Below, piece by piece: positions 47,221 through 56,265 of a DNA stretch of 64,000 nucleotides. Each line of letters begins with the position of its first letter. Within the stretch, counting starts at the first letter, position 1. The notes under the pieces were generated by a model, which saw only the letters and a program-made list of their open reading frames with translations, made no database searches and was not told where the DNA came from. The position numbers and the translations under genes are program-made. This DNA is from Pandoraea captiosa (lineage in GTDB: Bacteria > Pseudomonadota > Gammaproteobacteria > Burkholderiales > Burkholderiaceae), in contig NZ_CABPSQ010000001.1 in assembly GCF_902459775.1 (NCBI RefSeq), positions 744,001-808,000 on the forward strand. The letters are read 5' to 3'.

Positions 47221-47964
47221 ATGACAACACGAACAGCATTGGTCACAGGCGGCATGGGCGGTTTGGGCGAGGCGATCAGCCTGCGTCTTGCCGATGCCGG
47301 GTACCGCGTCGCGGTCACCTGCTCCCCCAACAATCGCGACTGCGAGGGCTGGGTCGAGCGCATGCGCGCCACGGGCCGGGAATTCGCCGCCTATCGTGTC
47401 GACGTTGCCGACTTTGCGTCGTGCGCGGCTTGTGCGAAAGCCATCGAATCGGATTTCGGTCCGGTGGATATTCTCATCAACAATGCGGGAATTACGCGCG
47501 ACGCCACCTTGCGCAAGATGACGGCCGAGGACTGGCAGTCGGTATTGCGCACGAATCTGGACAGCGTTTTCAACATGACCCGGCCGATTTTTGGCGGCAT
47601 GGTCGCCCGCGGCTGGGGACGCATCGTCAATATCTCATCGGTCAACGGCAGCCGCGGTGCCTTCGGACAAGCTAACTACGCCGCGGCGAAGGCAGGCATG
47701 CACGGGTTCACCAAGGCGCTCGCGCTCGAAGTTGCCAAGTCGGGCGTGACCGTCAATACCATCTCGCCGGGCTATCTCGCGACCAAGATGGTGACTGCCG
47801 TGCCGCAGGAAGTGCTCGAATCGCGCATTCTTCCGCAGATCCCGGTGGGACGTCTCGGTCGGCCCGACGAAGTGGCGGCGCTTGTCGCCTTCCTCGTCTC
47901 CGACGACGCAGGGTTCATCACGGGCAGCAACCTCGCCATCAATGGCGGCATGCACATGGAGTAA
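47221..47964 (+). CDS. phaB: Acetoacetyl-CoA reductase (SDR family)
   Basis: NADPH-dependent reduction of acetoacetyl-CoA to (R)-3-hydroxybutyryl-CoA (EC 1.1.1.36), the second step of PHB synthesis. 247 aa. Cofactor loop TGGMGGLG (residues 9-16), NNAG at 87-90, catalytic S140, Y153 and K157 (NISSVNGS, YAAAKAG), and the C-terminal FITGSNLAINGGMHM typical of PhaB. The ATG at 47221 gives the family start; the frame is open 34 codons upstream. A phasin gene follows after 38 bp. No phaA thiolase gene is nearby. Confidence 0.95.
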   Translation: MTTRTALVTGGMGGLGEAISLRLADAGYRVAVTCSPNNRDCEGWVERMRATGREFAAYRVDVADFASCAACAKAIESDFGPVDILINNAGITRDATLRKMTAEDWQSVLRTNLDSVFNMTRPIFGGMVARGWGRIVNISSVNGSRGAFGQANYAAAKAGMHGFTKALALEVAKSGVTVNTISPGYLATKMVTAVPQEVLESRILPQIPVGRLGRPDEVAALVAFLVSDDAGFITGSNLAINGGMHME

Positions 47965-48002
47965 CGCGTAGCGACGCAGCTAACTACTTACTTAGGAGAT
48001 TC

Positions 48003-48593
48003 ATGATGTCAAAGGAAACGAATCCGGCATTGGCGTTGGTCAAACTCGGCACAGCCAGTGCGCTCGGTGCTTACGGGATTCTGCTGGAGGCCGCGCAACG
48101 CACGCATCAACTGCAAGTCGAACGCGACGAAGCCCTGCTCAAAGCCCATTCGCAGGCGGCACAGTCGCTTGGCGGCGCCAAGGACTTCAATGGACTGCTC
48201 ACCGCACATCTCCAATTGCTCAATGGCCAACTTGCGCAGCAAAACGAGTTCTGGCGCGAGTGGCTGGCCGTATGCGCGAACAATCAATTGCTCTGGGCCG
48301 AGCACTGCCGCAAGACGACGGAAGAGTTGCAGCATGGCATGGCCGGCGCGATGACCTTGCCCGACCTGATCGGCGCCGGGACGGCGGCGGGGGCCGCCAC
48401 GCAGGCGGCCGAGGCGCCGCTGCAGAAGTGGTTCCAGGCGTTCAACGATGCGACGCAGGGCACGATGGATGCTTGGCGCCGCATGTCGAGCGAAGCGGCG
48501 CAGGCCACGGAGGCTGCCGTCTCGCAGCAATCGCCGCTCAACGGCCGCGTGCCGCCGAAGCGCGGCGGGCATGCTCAGCGCTCAAGCACGTAA
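48003..48593 (+). CDS. Phasin family protein
   Basis: Amphipathic helical protein that coats PHB granules and controls their size and number. 196 aa. Almost entirely helical and Ala/Gln/Glu-rich, with a phasin_2-like central region (NGLLTAHLQLLNGQLAQQNEFWREW) and a Pro/Lys/Arg tail. AGGAG precedes two adjacent ATGs. It is probably co-transcribed with phaB. Its last 19 bases overlap the 3' end of phaC on the opposite strand. Confidence 0.88.
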   Translation: MMSKETNPALALVKLGTASALGAYGILLEAAQRTHQLQVERDEALLKAHSQAAQSLGGAKDFNGLLTAHLQLLNGQLAQQNEFWREWLAVCANNQLLWAEHCRKTTEELQHGMAGAMTLPDLIGAGTAAGAATQAAEAPLQKWFQAFNDATQGTMDAWRRMSSEAAQATEAAVSQQSPLNGRVPPKRGGHAQRSST

Positions 48594-50449
48594 GTGCCGG
48601 GCGCGTCGTCGAGCGCCTTTGCCGGTGGCCAGGCGGCGGTGACGGACTTGCCGCTACCTTGCGCCAGTAGCCACGCCTGCCACGCGGGCCACCAGGAGCT
48701 CTGCATGGCAGGCGTGGTGTCGAACCACGTCTGCGGATCGCGGTAAGCGGCGCCTGCCGCGCGTGTGGCCACCCGATGATGGCTACGCGCATGCCCGGGC
48801 TCGCAGACCACGCCCACATTGTGGCCGCCCGACACGAGTGCGAACGTCAGATCTGCGTGATAGAGCAGATGCATCTTGTAGACGGAACGCCAGGGCGAGA
48901 TGTGATCGCGTTCGGTCGCCACGACAAACATCGGCACCCGGATATCCGACAGCGCGACCGGTTGCCCACCCACGTGCAGTGAACCCGTCGCCAGGGCGTT
49001 GTCGAGATACAGCGCTCGCAGGCATTCGCTGTGCAGCCGCGCGGGAATGCGCGTCGTATCGGCATTCCAGACGGTAAAGTCGGTGGTCTGGGCCGGCGTG
49101 CCAAGCAGATAGTCGCGCATGAGCCGCGACCAGATCAGATCGCGCGAATTGAGCAGTTGGAAGGTGCCCGCGAGTTGCTCGCCACTGATAAACCCCTGCC
49201 GCCACATCATCGCCTCCAGATAGGCGACCTGACTGGCGTCGATGAAAAGGCCGAGTTCTCCGGGTTCGCTGAAATCCGTCTGCGCCGCGAGCAGCGTGAC
49301 GCTGGCGAGCGCATTGGCATCTCCCTTGTCGCGACTGCGCGCAGGGCGCTCGCTGTCCTGACGGGCCAGCGTCGCGGCCCCGATAGCGAGCAGCGTACCG
49401 CCCAGGCAGTAGCCGCAGGCGTGCACCGGCGCATTGCCGGTCAACCGCCGGACCTCGCGCAACGCGGTGAGCAGACCGGATTCCAGATAGTCTTCGAGCC
49501 CCCGGTCGCGGGCCTCCGGGCCGGGGTTGTGCCACGACATCATGAAGACGTTATGGCCTTGTGCGACCAGATAGCGCACCAGCGAGTGCTGCGCTTCGAG
49601 ATCCAGAATGTAGTACTTCAACAGCCAGGACGGCACGATGAGCACGGGTTCCCGCCATGTCTGGGCTTGCTCCGGCGCGTATTGCAGCAACTCGAAGTAG
49701 GCATTGCGGTACACGACCTTGCCCGGTGTGGCAGCAATCTCATGCCCCACGCGAAACGCTTTGCAGGCTTCCGGGCCAGCGCCCGGCGCGCTGCCGCTTG
49801 CCATATCCCGCGCGTCGGACCACCAGCGCTCGGCACCTTTGACGAGATTCTGCCCCTGCGTTTCGCGAATTGCGGCGAGCACTTCGGGGTTCGCCCACCA
49901 TTGGTTGCTTGGCGAGAACACGTCGAGCCATTGTCGGGCCATGAAACGCACGACATCGCGGTGATGCGGATCGACGCCGGGAATGTCCCCGGTCATTTCG
50001 TCGACGAAATCCTGCGCGCGAAGGAATCGTTCACGCAGCCACGCGAACGGCAATCGATCCCAGGACGGATCTCGGAAGCGTCGGTCCACCTCGTGCGATG
50101 CGATCGCTTTTGCGGCATTTGCGGCGTGCGGCGCTTGAACTGCGTTCGGCCTGTCGATGGCCGCAAACGCCTTCCAAACGTTCAACTGATGGCCCGGTGC
50201 CGTTGCGGCGTGCATCGCCCAGTCGGTCCACGCGAGTGCGACGGCAGCCGGGGAAACATTGCCGGTGAAGCGTGCGGTCGTTGCCATGGCCGCGCGATCC
50301 AGGTGATCGGCGAGCGATGTCGGCGGTGCGGGGAGGCCGGGATCAGGCGAAGGCGATGCCGGGCGTGGTGATGCGGGCGACGTCGCCGCGTTGCCTTTCA
50401 CCGATGGCGATTTTGTGGACCGGGACGTCTTGTCACTGCGAGCAGGCAT
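48575..50449 (-). CDS. phaC: Class I poly(3-hydroxyalkanoate) synthase
   Basis: Polymerises (R)-3-hydroxybutyryl-CoA into PHB at the granule surface. 624 aa. A Pro/Ser-rich N-terminal tail (1-45) precedes the PhaC N-terminal domain and the alpha/beta-hydrolase catalytic domain. The lipase-like box HACGYCLGG has nucleophile C348; the catalytic Asp lies in ATERDHISPW and the His in VSGGHNVG. It is read toward the phaB-phasin unit and overlaps the phasin end by 19 bases, so synthase and reductase are regulated separately. Many relatives have phaC-phaA-phaB in one operon. Confidence 0.96.
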   Translation of the reverse strand: MPARSDKTSRSTKSPSVKGNAATSPASPRPASPSPDPGLPAPPTSLADHLDRAAMATTARFTGNVSPAAVALAWTDWAMHAATAPGHQLNVWKAFAAIDRPNAVQAPHAANAAKAIASHEVDRRFRDPSWDRLPFAWLRERFLRAQDFVDEMTGDIPGVDPHHRDVVRFMARQWLDVFSPSNQWWANPEVLAAIRETQGQNLVKGAERWWSDARDMASGSAPGAGPEACKAFRVGHEIAATPGKVVYRNAYFELLQYAPEQAQTWREPVLIVPSWLLKYYILDLEAQHSLVRYLVAQGHNVFMMSWHNPGPEARDRGLEDYLESGLLTALREVRRLTGNAPVHACGYCLGGTLLAIGAATLARQDSERPARSRDKGDANALASVTLLAAQTDFSEPGELGLFIDASQVAYLEAMMWRQGFISGEQLAGTFQLLNSRDLIWSRLMRDYLLGTPAQTTDFTVWNADTTRIPARLHSECLRALYLDNALATGSLHVGGQPVALSDIRVPMFVVATERDHISPWRSVYKMHLLYHADLTFALVSGGHNVGVVCEPGHARSHHRVATRAAGAAYRDPQTWFDTTPAMQSSWWPAWQAWLLAQGSGKSVTAAWPPAKALDDAPGTYVLER

Positions 50450-50593
50450 GGCGAACTCCGTTCAGTCGCACGACATGTGTCGGCGTTTCGGTGAATGTCT
50501 CGGTGAATATAACGCACGCCACGTATGACTACTCTGATCTCCGACAAGTTGCGCGCGCGGGCCGACAGGTCATCGCCACGCGCCGCCGGGGCC

Positions 50594-51274
50594 TCACCGC
50601 ACGGACGAAGGGGCGCCGACCGGCGACGGTAGGGCGGGGGCGGAGGGCACCGGCGCGGACTTGCGCGCCAACCAGCTGTAGCGTTTGAACGGCTGTTCCC
50701 GGCCCGACATTACGAGTGCAATGTCGGTGATCCAGCGTTGCGTCGGTACGCTCTCGCCGTGCAGCCAGATCATGAGGGCGAACAGGCTGGCGGCCATGGG
50801 CAGCGTCTTGAGATTCGGGGTATCGTCGCCTCGCGTGAACCACGCAAATGCGGCCCAGACCGAGAAGCCCACCAGACACCCCGCGACCGACTCCGAGACC
50901 GAGTGCGCAGACAACGCGATGCGCGAGACGCCGACCGCGACACTCCCGGCCGCAGCGGCCAGCACGCCGAGCGCGCGCCAAGGCCATGCAAGCTTGCGCA
51001 GCAGCAACCACGCCATGACCGGGTAGATGGTGGCGGCGAACATCGTGTGGCCGCTCACGCCTGTGAAGTCGATCTCGCGCACGCCGAGTCCCCAGCCGAG
51101 GAACATGACCTTGGAGACGGCCACGACGAATGAGCCGGCGCCGAACAGTGCGACCCAGACCAGCGCCGTGTGCCATGCGCGCGCGCAGACCAGCCAAAGG
51201 GTGAGGGCGATGGCCAGCGGCACCGTGACGGCCGCACTGCCGAAGTCGGTAATGGTGATCCAGAAGTTAGACAT
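50594..51274 (-). CDS. PAP2-superfamily membrane phosphatase
   Basis: Integral membrane protein of the type 2 phosphatidic acid phosphatase superfamily, probably acting on lipid phosphates such as undecaprenyl pyrophosphate. 226 aa, about six helices. Motif 2 SGH at 74-76 and motif 3 S117-R118-x5-H124 are present. Motif 1 (K-x6-RP) is not evident near K55, and the motif 3 Asp partner is Glu (E128), so activity is uncertain. The C-terminal tail is Pro/Ser-rich and hydrophilic. The ribosome-binding site is weak. Neighbours give no functional hint. Confidence 0.82.
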   Translation of the reverse strand: MSNFWITITDFGSAAVTVPLAIALTLWLVCARAWHTALVWVALFGAGSFVVAVSKVMFLGWGLGVREIDFTGVSGHTMFAATIYPVMAWLLLRKLAWPWRALGVLAAAAGSVAVGVSRIALSAHSVSESVAGCLVGFSVWAAFAWFTRGDDTPNLKTLPMAASLFALMIWLHGESVPTQRWITDIALVMSGREQPFKRYSWLARKSAPVPSAPALPSPVGAPSSVR

Positions 51275-51534
51275 GACTACCAGAAGACGGCCCGGGAGCA
51301 GAAGGCTCCGGGCGAAAGCGCTATCTTACGCGTGCCGTCATGGCGTCATCAAATTGCCATGGGACGGCGCGAACCCTGGGGCGTCGCACAACGGCGCTGT
51401 CCATTCGTTCGGCGCGCGGTGAGTGGCGCGCTGTGCACGCTCGACCCCCGTCGAATTCGATGGGGTGTCTCCGAGCGGTGACCGTAGTACGATATCTGCG
51501 GTGTGACCCCCCGCACACCACTCCCGGAGTTTCC

Positions 51535-52728
51535 ATGGCTTTTTTCCGGACGTCCCGGACCTCCCCCACGTCCGCCACGTCCCCCATGCCCGTTCCGAAC
51601 GCGACGCGGCCGGGTTCGCGCAACGACGGTATCGACCTCTTGCGCGGCCTGTCCATCCTGTTCGTGGTGGTTCATCACCTCGCGCTGAAGTTTCGACTGC
51701 CGCTCGGCCCCAGCCTGCTGGGCGACGTATTGCCGACCCGCGTTATCAAGGGCATCAGCTTCAACGGTTACGAAGCGGTGTTCGTGTTTTTCGTGATCTC
51801 GGGCTTCGTGATTACGCGTCGGTCGCTGGCGCGGTATGGCTCGCTCGACGCAATGCGCTGGCGCCACTTCTACACGCTGCGTGCCGCTCGCATCTTCCCC
51901 TTGCTGCTGCCCTTGCTCGCTGTACTGTGCGTCATGCATCTGCTGGGCGTGCCGAGCTTCGTCATCGACAAGCCGGGGCAATCGGTGGCCGGCGCGTTGG
52001 CCTCGGCCCTCACCATGACCCTGAACTGGTACGAAGGTCGCACGAACTGGTTGCCGGGGGGATGGGACGTGCTCTGGTCGCTGTCCATCGAAGAGTGCTT
52101 CTATCTCGTGTTCCCCGTGTTTTGCCTGTTGCTGCGCGGACCGTGGCGTGTGCTGGCGCTCATGGCGCTTGCGCTCTCGCTGCCGTGGACACGCTCAGCG
52201 TTGCAGGGCAACGAAATCTGGCAGGAGAAGGCCTATCTGCCCGGCATGGCCGCCATCGCCTGGGGCGTGCTGACGGCACTCGCCATGCAGCGCGTGACGC
52301 TGCCGCGCCAGGTCGCCCGGGCGCTTGCCGGGCTGGGTGTCGCGGGTCTGCTCGCCGTCGTTTTCTATGGTGACGTGTTGTGGCCCCTCATGCACGATCA
52401 CGTCATGTCGTTGCTCTGCGTGAGCGCGGCGCTCTGGCTCGCTGCCGCCCACGGCTCGACACGTGTCGTGCCGCGCGGTCTTCGCTGGCTCACGCAAATG
52501 GGGCGGTGGAGTTACGAAATCTATCTCAGTCACATGTTCGTCGTGCTCGCGGTCACACCGGCGTATCTGGCGGTTGCCAACGGTGACATGCGCTGGACGT
52601 TCCTCGTCTACGTGCCGGTGCTGATCGTCTGCACGCTGCTTGGCGGCGCGCTGCATCGACATGTGAGCGCGCCGGCAGCGCGGCGCCTGCTGCGAGATCG
52701 GGTGACGGCCGCTCCAGCAGGTGCGTAG
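51535..52728 (+). CDS. Acyltransferase 3 family membrane protein
   Basis: Multi-helix acyltransferase (OafA/YrhL class) that transfers acetyl or other acyl groups to surface polysaccharide or lipid. 397 aa, about ten helices. The catalytic His is in the DLLRGLSILFVVVHHLALKF first helix, and the second signature is WSLSIEECFYLVFPVF. No SGNH domain follows. The first 20 residues are a Thr/Ser/Pro tail encoded by four 9-bp repeats (51550-51585). The ATG at 51535 follows GGAG; upstream in-frame codons are non-family. The substrate is unknown, though cellulose modification is conceivable. Confidence 0.92.
   Translation: MAFFRTSRTSPTSATSPMPVPNATRPGSRNDGIDLLRGLSILFVVVHHLALKFRLPLGPSLLGDVLPTRVIKGISFNGYEAVFVFFVISGFVITRRSLARYGSLDAMRWRHFYTLRAARIFPLLLPLLAVLCVMHLLGVPSFVIDKPGQSVAGALASALTMTLNWYEGRTNWLPGGWDVLWSLSIEECFYLVFPVFCLLLRGPWRVLALMALALSLPWTRSALQGNEIWQEKAYLPGMAAIAWGVLTALAMQRVTLPRQVARALAGLGVAGLLAVVFYGDVLWPLMHDHVMSLLCVSAALWLAAAHGSTRVVPRGLRWLTQMGRWSYEIYLSHMFVVLAVTPAYLAVANGDMRWTFLVYVPVLIVCTLLGGALHRHVSAPAARRLLRDRVTAAPAGA
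51550..51585 (+). repeat. Four 9-bp repeats in the acyltransferase N-terminus
   Basis: Units of the form ACGTCCSCC, four copies with drift, in frame. They encode the Thr-Ser-(Arg/Pro/Ala) repeats of the cytoplasmic tail, ahead of the first helix. Confidence 0.7.
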
Positions 52729-52863
52729 CGACGAGGTACGACGACGGCGCATGGGTACCACGCCGACGCCTTTCCTGATGCCGATGTCCGCATGTGTGAA
52801 CGCATGAGCGAGCGCATGAACCATCGCATCGCGACGGCCGTGTTCCCTTTAACGGGCGAAGTC

Positions 52864-52882
52864 CCAAAATGGGGAATTTTGG
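52864..52882. promoter_or_regulatory. AT-rich inverted repeat upstream of the M23 peptidase gene
   Basis: CCAAAAT and ATTTTGG arms around GGGGA, in the 245-bp gap between the acyltransferase and peptidase genes. It could be an operator or the end of the acyltransferase transcript. Nothing else is evident in this gap. Confidence 0.4.
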
Positions 52883-52973
52883 CCGCTGTTTGCGTGCTGT
52901 TTAGGGCTTTTCCCACAAAATAGTGCTCGCGTGGCCCGTAGACTGCGTCGTTTCCGATTTCGTCTATCGAGCC

Positions 52974-53894
52974 ATGTTTTCCTCTTCTGCTTTTGCGGCG
53001 CGCCGTTGCACCGCGTCGGATGGTGGTGTACGGGGCCAGCAAGGGCAGCGCACGCGTGCTCGTGCCGTGTGGGTCTTGTTTGCACTTTCCACCCCGATGC
53101 CTGCGCTGGCGGCCGCTGGCGATCCGCTGCACGCACATCCGCGATTGACAGTCGCGTCCGCGTTCGCCCACGCGTTGCCTTCCGTAACGACTGCACCCGT
53201 CGCTCTGCGCCAGTCCGTCTGCGGCACGATCTCGACGATTGCACCGACACCTGTGTCGAGCGCCATGGGGCGCTCGCGCCTGTTTGCGCCGCTCGTGAAC
53301 CCGCAGATGTCGCACGCCGCGAAGACTTTCATCATGCCCGTGGTCAACGCGCGGATGACGTCGAACTTTGGGCATCGTCGTCATCCGATCCGTCGCGTGT
53401 CGCACAGCCACAATGGCATCGACTTCGCTGCCCCCACCGGCACGCCGGTCGTCGCCGCCGCCGACGGCAAGGTGAAACATATTGGCAACGAGCGACGCGG
53501 TTTCGGGCGGTACGTCGTGATATCCCACCGTTACGACAGCGAGACCGTCTACGCGCATCTATCGTCGCTGGCGCGTGATTTGCGCGTGGGCAATGCCGTC
53601 ATTACCGGACAGACCATTGGCGCCGTCGGACAGTCGGGGATGGCGACGGGGCCGCACCTGCATTTCGAATTGCGTCGTAAAGGCGTACCGGTGGACCCGA
53701 CACCGCTGCTGGGCAAGGGCGGCGTGAATCCTCGGTCCGACGCAACGACATTCAGCGGCAATGGCTGCCAGAGCGTCCTTAATGTCCTTCATGCCGTGCC
53801 GTCGTGGCATGTGAGCGGATCAGCGCACGCAGACAGCCACGCTCACGCGAGCGCCAATCCGACGCCGGCGCGCTGGATCTACTCGCCGCTTTGA
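52974..53894 (+). CDS. M23 family (LytM-type) metallopeptidase
   Basis: Secreted zinc endopeptidase or LytM-domain factor acting on peptidoglycan. About 306 aa. Signal sequence around ARAVWVLFALSTPMPALAAAG, a ~60-residue linker, then the M23 domain (about 125-235) with H..D in SHSHNGIDFAAP and the HLHFE motif in GPHLHFELR, so zinc ligands are complete. A C-terminal ~60-residue extension contains a His/Ala/Ser stretch (SGSAHADSHAHASAN). The start is uncertain; ATG 52974 or a codon 51 bases upstream. Confidence 0.9.
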   Translation: MFSSSAFAARRCTASDGGVRGQQGQRTRARAVWVLFALSTPMPALAAAGDPLHAHPRLTVASAFAHALPSVTTAPVALRQSVCGTISTIAPTPVSSAMGRSRLFAPLVNPQMSHAAKTFIMPVVNARMTSNFGHRRHPIRRVSHSHNGIDFAAPTGTPVVAAADGKVKHIGNERRGFGRYVVISHRYDSETVYAHLSSLARDLRVGNAVITGQTIGAVGQSGMATGPHLHFELRRKGVPVDPTPLLGKGGVNPRSDATTFSGNGCQSVLNVLHAVPSWHVSGSAHADSHAHASANPTPARWIYSPL

Positions 53895-53996
53895 GTCTGT
53901 CGGGAATAAAACGGTCCCTCCACCGGTATTACGGATAACGGCGCGCCAGACTTCGTCATGGGGACGAACGGGCCGCGCCCCGTGTGGAGGTGAACC

Positions 53997-55079
53997 ATGA
54001 GCCGTCGAGCACAACGAGAGGACAGCGCAGCGCTTGGCGAGGGCACCACGCCCCCGATGTCGCCCTCAATGTCGCCCTTGATGTCGCCCTTGATGTCGCG
54101 CCGCAGGGCGATGACGTGTCTGGCATGGGCGGGCGCCGGCATCCTGTGGACCCTCGATGGCGGGGTGCCGCGCGGCGTGTCGCTCGGCGGCGCTCAGGCA
54201 TCCGCCGCTCAGCCGGGCTCGAGCGCGATCGCCGGGTTCTCCGGCAACACGCTGTCCTTCGTGCAGATCAGCGACAGCCACATCGGTTTCAACAAGGCGC
54301 CGAACCCGGACCCGGCCGCCACGCTGCAAGCGGCGATCGAGCGCATTCGCAGCGCCGCGCAGCGCCCTGCATTCATGCTGCACACGGGTGACGTCAGTCA
54401 TCTCTCGCGCCCGGAAGAGTTCGACATCGCGCAACAGATCGTGAACGGTGCGGGCCTGGAGACGCATTACGTGCCGGGCGAGCACGATGTCATTGGCGAC
54501 GACGGTCGCGCTTTCTTCTCTCGCTTCTCGGCTCGCGTCTCCGCTCGCGCCTCTGCTCGCTTATCGGGCGTTTCCCCCGAGAACCGTGGCGCCGGCTGGT
54601 ACAGCTTCGATCAGCAGGGGGTGCATTTCATCGCCCTCGTGAACGTGCTGAACCTCAAGGCCGGCGGCATGGGCTACCTCGGTGACACGCAACTCGAATG
54701 GCTCGCCGCCGACCTCAAGGGCCGCACCCACAGCACGCCGCTCGTGGTGTTCGCCCACATGCCGCTCTGGTCCGTCTATCCCGCGTGGGGCTGGGGGACG
54801 GACGATGGCGACCGTGCGCTCGCGCTGTTGCGTCCGTTCGGGTCGGTTACGGTGCTCAACGGCCATATCCATCAGGTGCTGCAAAAGGTGGAGGGCAGCG
54901 TGCGGCTGCAAACCGCCATGTCGACGGCCTTTCCGCAACCGGCACCAGGCGTCGGACCGGGGCCGGGGCCACTCAAGGTCGAGGCCTCGCAACTGGGCCG
55001 AACCCTAGGCATTCGGCGCGTCGATTTCACTTCGCTCGACGGCGCGCCATCGCTCGGCGATGCCACATTGGCTTCGTGA
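53997..55079 (+). CDS. Calcineurin-like metallophosphoesterase, exported
   Basis: Binuclear metal phosphoesterase, probably periplasmic. 360 aa. The N-terminus carries a 12-bp repeat-encoded Met-Ser-Pro tract (about 21-34) leading into SRRRAMTCLAWAGAGILW, a plausible Tat signal. Metal motifs in order: QISDSHIG (DxH), LHTGDVSH (GD), GEHD replacing the usual GNHD, FAHMPL and LNGHIHQ (GHxH). The GNHD-to-GEHD change removes the Asn ligand normally needed. A second repeat tract encodes SARVSARASARLS. The cupredoxin and ECF sigma genes follow within 530 bp. Confidence 0.9.
   Translation: MSRRAQREDSAALGEGTTPPMSPSMSPLMSPLMSRRRAMTCLAWAGAGILWTLDGGVPRGVSLGGAQASAAQPGSSAIAGFSGNTLSFVQISDSHIGFNKAPNPDPAATLQAAIERIRSAAQRPAFMLHTGDVSHLSRPEEFDIAQQIVNGAGLETHYVPGEHDVIGDDGRAFFSRFSARVSARASARLSGVSPENRGAGWYSFDQQGVHFIALVNVLNLKAGGMGYLGDTQLEWLAADLKGRTHSTPLVVFAHMPLWSVYPAWGWGTDDGDRALALLRPFGSVTVLNGHIHQVLQKVEGSVRLQTAMSTAFPQPAPGVGPGPGPLKVEASQLGRTLGIRRVDFTSLDGAPSLGDATLAS
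54057..54100 (+). repeat. 12-bp repeats in the metallophosphoesterase signal region
   Basis: About 3.7 in-frame copies of ATGTCGCCCTYR, each starting with ATG and encoding Met-Ser-Pro-(Ser/Leu). Each copy is a potential alternative start just before the twin-arginine region. A second three-copy 12-bp array is at 54531-54566. Confidence 0.8.
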
Positions 55080-55094
55080 TCCGGGAGGTGCGTG

Positions 55095-55469
55095 ATGAAA
55101 TCCCCTCATTTGCGTACGCATGCGGCGCGACATCGCGTGTGGTTGGGTAGTCTCGCCATCACCCTATCGAGCGTGCTGACGTCCGCCTCGCCGTGGCCGG
55201 TGAGCGCGGCCGAGGCCACGCCGACCGTTCATATCGAGAACTTCACGTTTGCGCCAGCCACACTCACCGTCAAGGCGGGGACCCGGGTGACGTGGACCAA
55301 TCGGGACGACGAGCCGCACACCGTGACCAGTTCGTCCACGCCTCGCACATTTGCTTCGGGTGCGCTCGATACCGACGCTACCTTCGCATTCACGTTCGAC
55401 AAGCCGGGGACTTATCCGTACTTCTGTGCCGTGCATCCCCACATGACGGGTGTGATTGTCGTGAAATAA
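55095..55469 (+). CDS. Cupredoxin (amicyanin/plastocyanin-like blue copper protein)
   Basis: Small periplasmic electron carrier, 124 aa. Signal peptide SLAITLSSVLTSASPWPVSAAEA, then a single cupredoxin domain. Type 1 copper ligands: H75 (DEPHTV), C111, H114 and M117 in YFCAVHPHMTG, with the C-x2-H-x2-M spacing of amicyanins. It lies 15 bp after the phosphoesterase and 139 bp before the ECF sigma gene. This cupredoxin + ECF sigma + anti-sigma arrangement occurs in other proteobacteria and suggests redox or copper stress control, though that link is inferred. Confidence 0.94.
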   Translation: MKSPHLRTHAARHRVWLGSLAITLSSVLTSASPWPVSAAEATPTVHIENFTFAPATLTVKAGTRVTWTNRDDEPHTVTSSSTPRTFASGALDTDATFAFTFDKPGTYPYFCAVHPHMTGVIVVK

Positions 55470-55608
55470 CGGACCGCCGACGCGAACGTGAGCCGACAGA
55501 TGTGATTCAATGGGCCTACTGGCGTTGCGTAGCTGTCAGCCACATTGACGGCCCCGTGCCGACAGTTCCACTCACGCGGGTGCAGCAGCCTGCATACGGG
55601 AGATCCCG

Positions 55609-56265
55609 GTGACCGACGCAGACAAGCCGGACGCTCAGGCGTCAGGACGCTTCGAAGCACTGGCCTTGCCGCACCTCGACGCGGCGTACAACCTCGCGCG
55701 CTGGCTATCGGGCAGCGCGAGCGACGCCGATGACATTGTGCAGGAAGCCTATCTGCGGGCATTGCGCTTCTTTGACGGCTTTCGGGGCGAGAACGCACGC
55801 GCGTGGCTGCTCGCGATCGTGCGCAACACGTGGCTCACGGAATGGCGGCGGCGCTCCGACGCCGCGGACGGCACCCCGTTCGACGAAGCCGCGCAGCGTG
55901 CGCACGACGACGTGAGGTTGCCGGGCTGGGACGATGCCTTATCGGGGGACCCCGAGATGCTCGCATTGCGTCGAGACGAATGTGCGTTGGTGCGCGACGC
56001 CCTTGCCACGTTGCCCGTGCTGTACCGCGAGGTGCTGGTCCTGCGGGAGATGGAGGATATGAGCTACCGGGAGATCGAGACGATCGTCGGCGTGCCGGCG
56101 GGCACCGTCATGTCGCGACTGGCGCGCGCCCGCCAAATGCTCGCGACCGCCGTGCTGGCGGCGCGCGACAAATCGGTGGCTGCACCGTCATCGGCATCCG
56201 CCCAGGTCACTCGTCTTGCACGTCTGCCGCTGGACGGCACCTCTGGGGGAGCACACGATGAATAA
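55609..56265 (+). CDS. ECF-family RNA polymerase sigma factor
   Basis: Extracytoplasmic-function sigma factor, 218 aa. Region 2 includes SDADDIVQEAYLRALRFFDGFRGENARAWLL (about 38-70); region 4 is LPVLYREVLVLREMEDMSYREIETIVGVPAGTVMSRLARAR (about 133-175). A ~40-residue extension follows. It starts with GTG behind GGGAG. It overlaps the anti-sigma gene by eight bases, so the two are co-translated. Its own promoter is probably autoregulated, but I could not identify a -35/-10 pair. Confidence 0.94.
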   Translation: MTDADKPDAQASGRFEALALPHLDAAYNLARWLSGSASDADDIVQEAYLRALRFFDGFRGENARAWLLAIVRNTWLTEWRRRSDAADGTPFDEAAQRAHDDVRLPGWDDALSGDPEMLALRRDECALVRDALATLPVLYREVLVLREMEDMSYREIETIVGVPAGTVMSRLARARQMLATAVLAARDKSVAAPSSASAQVTRLARLPLDGTSGGAHDE

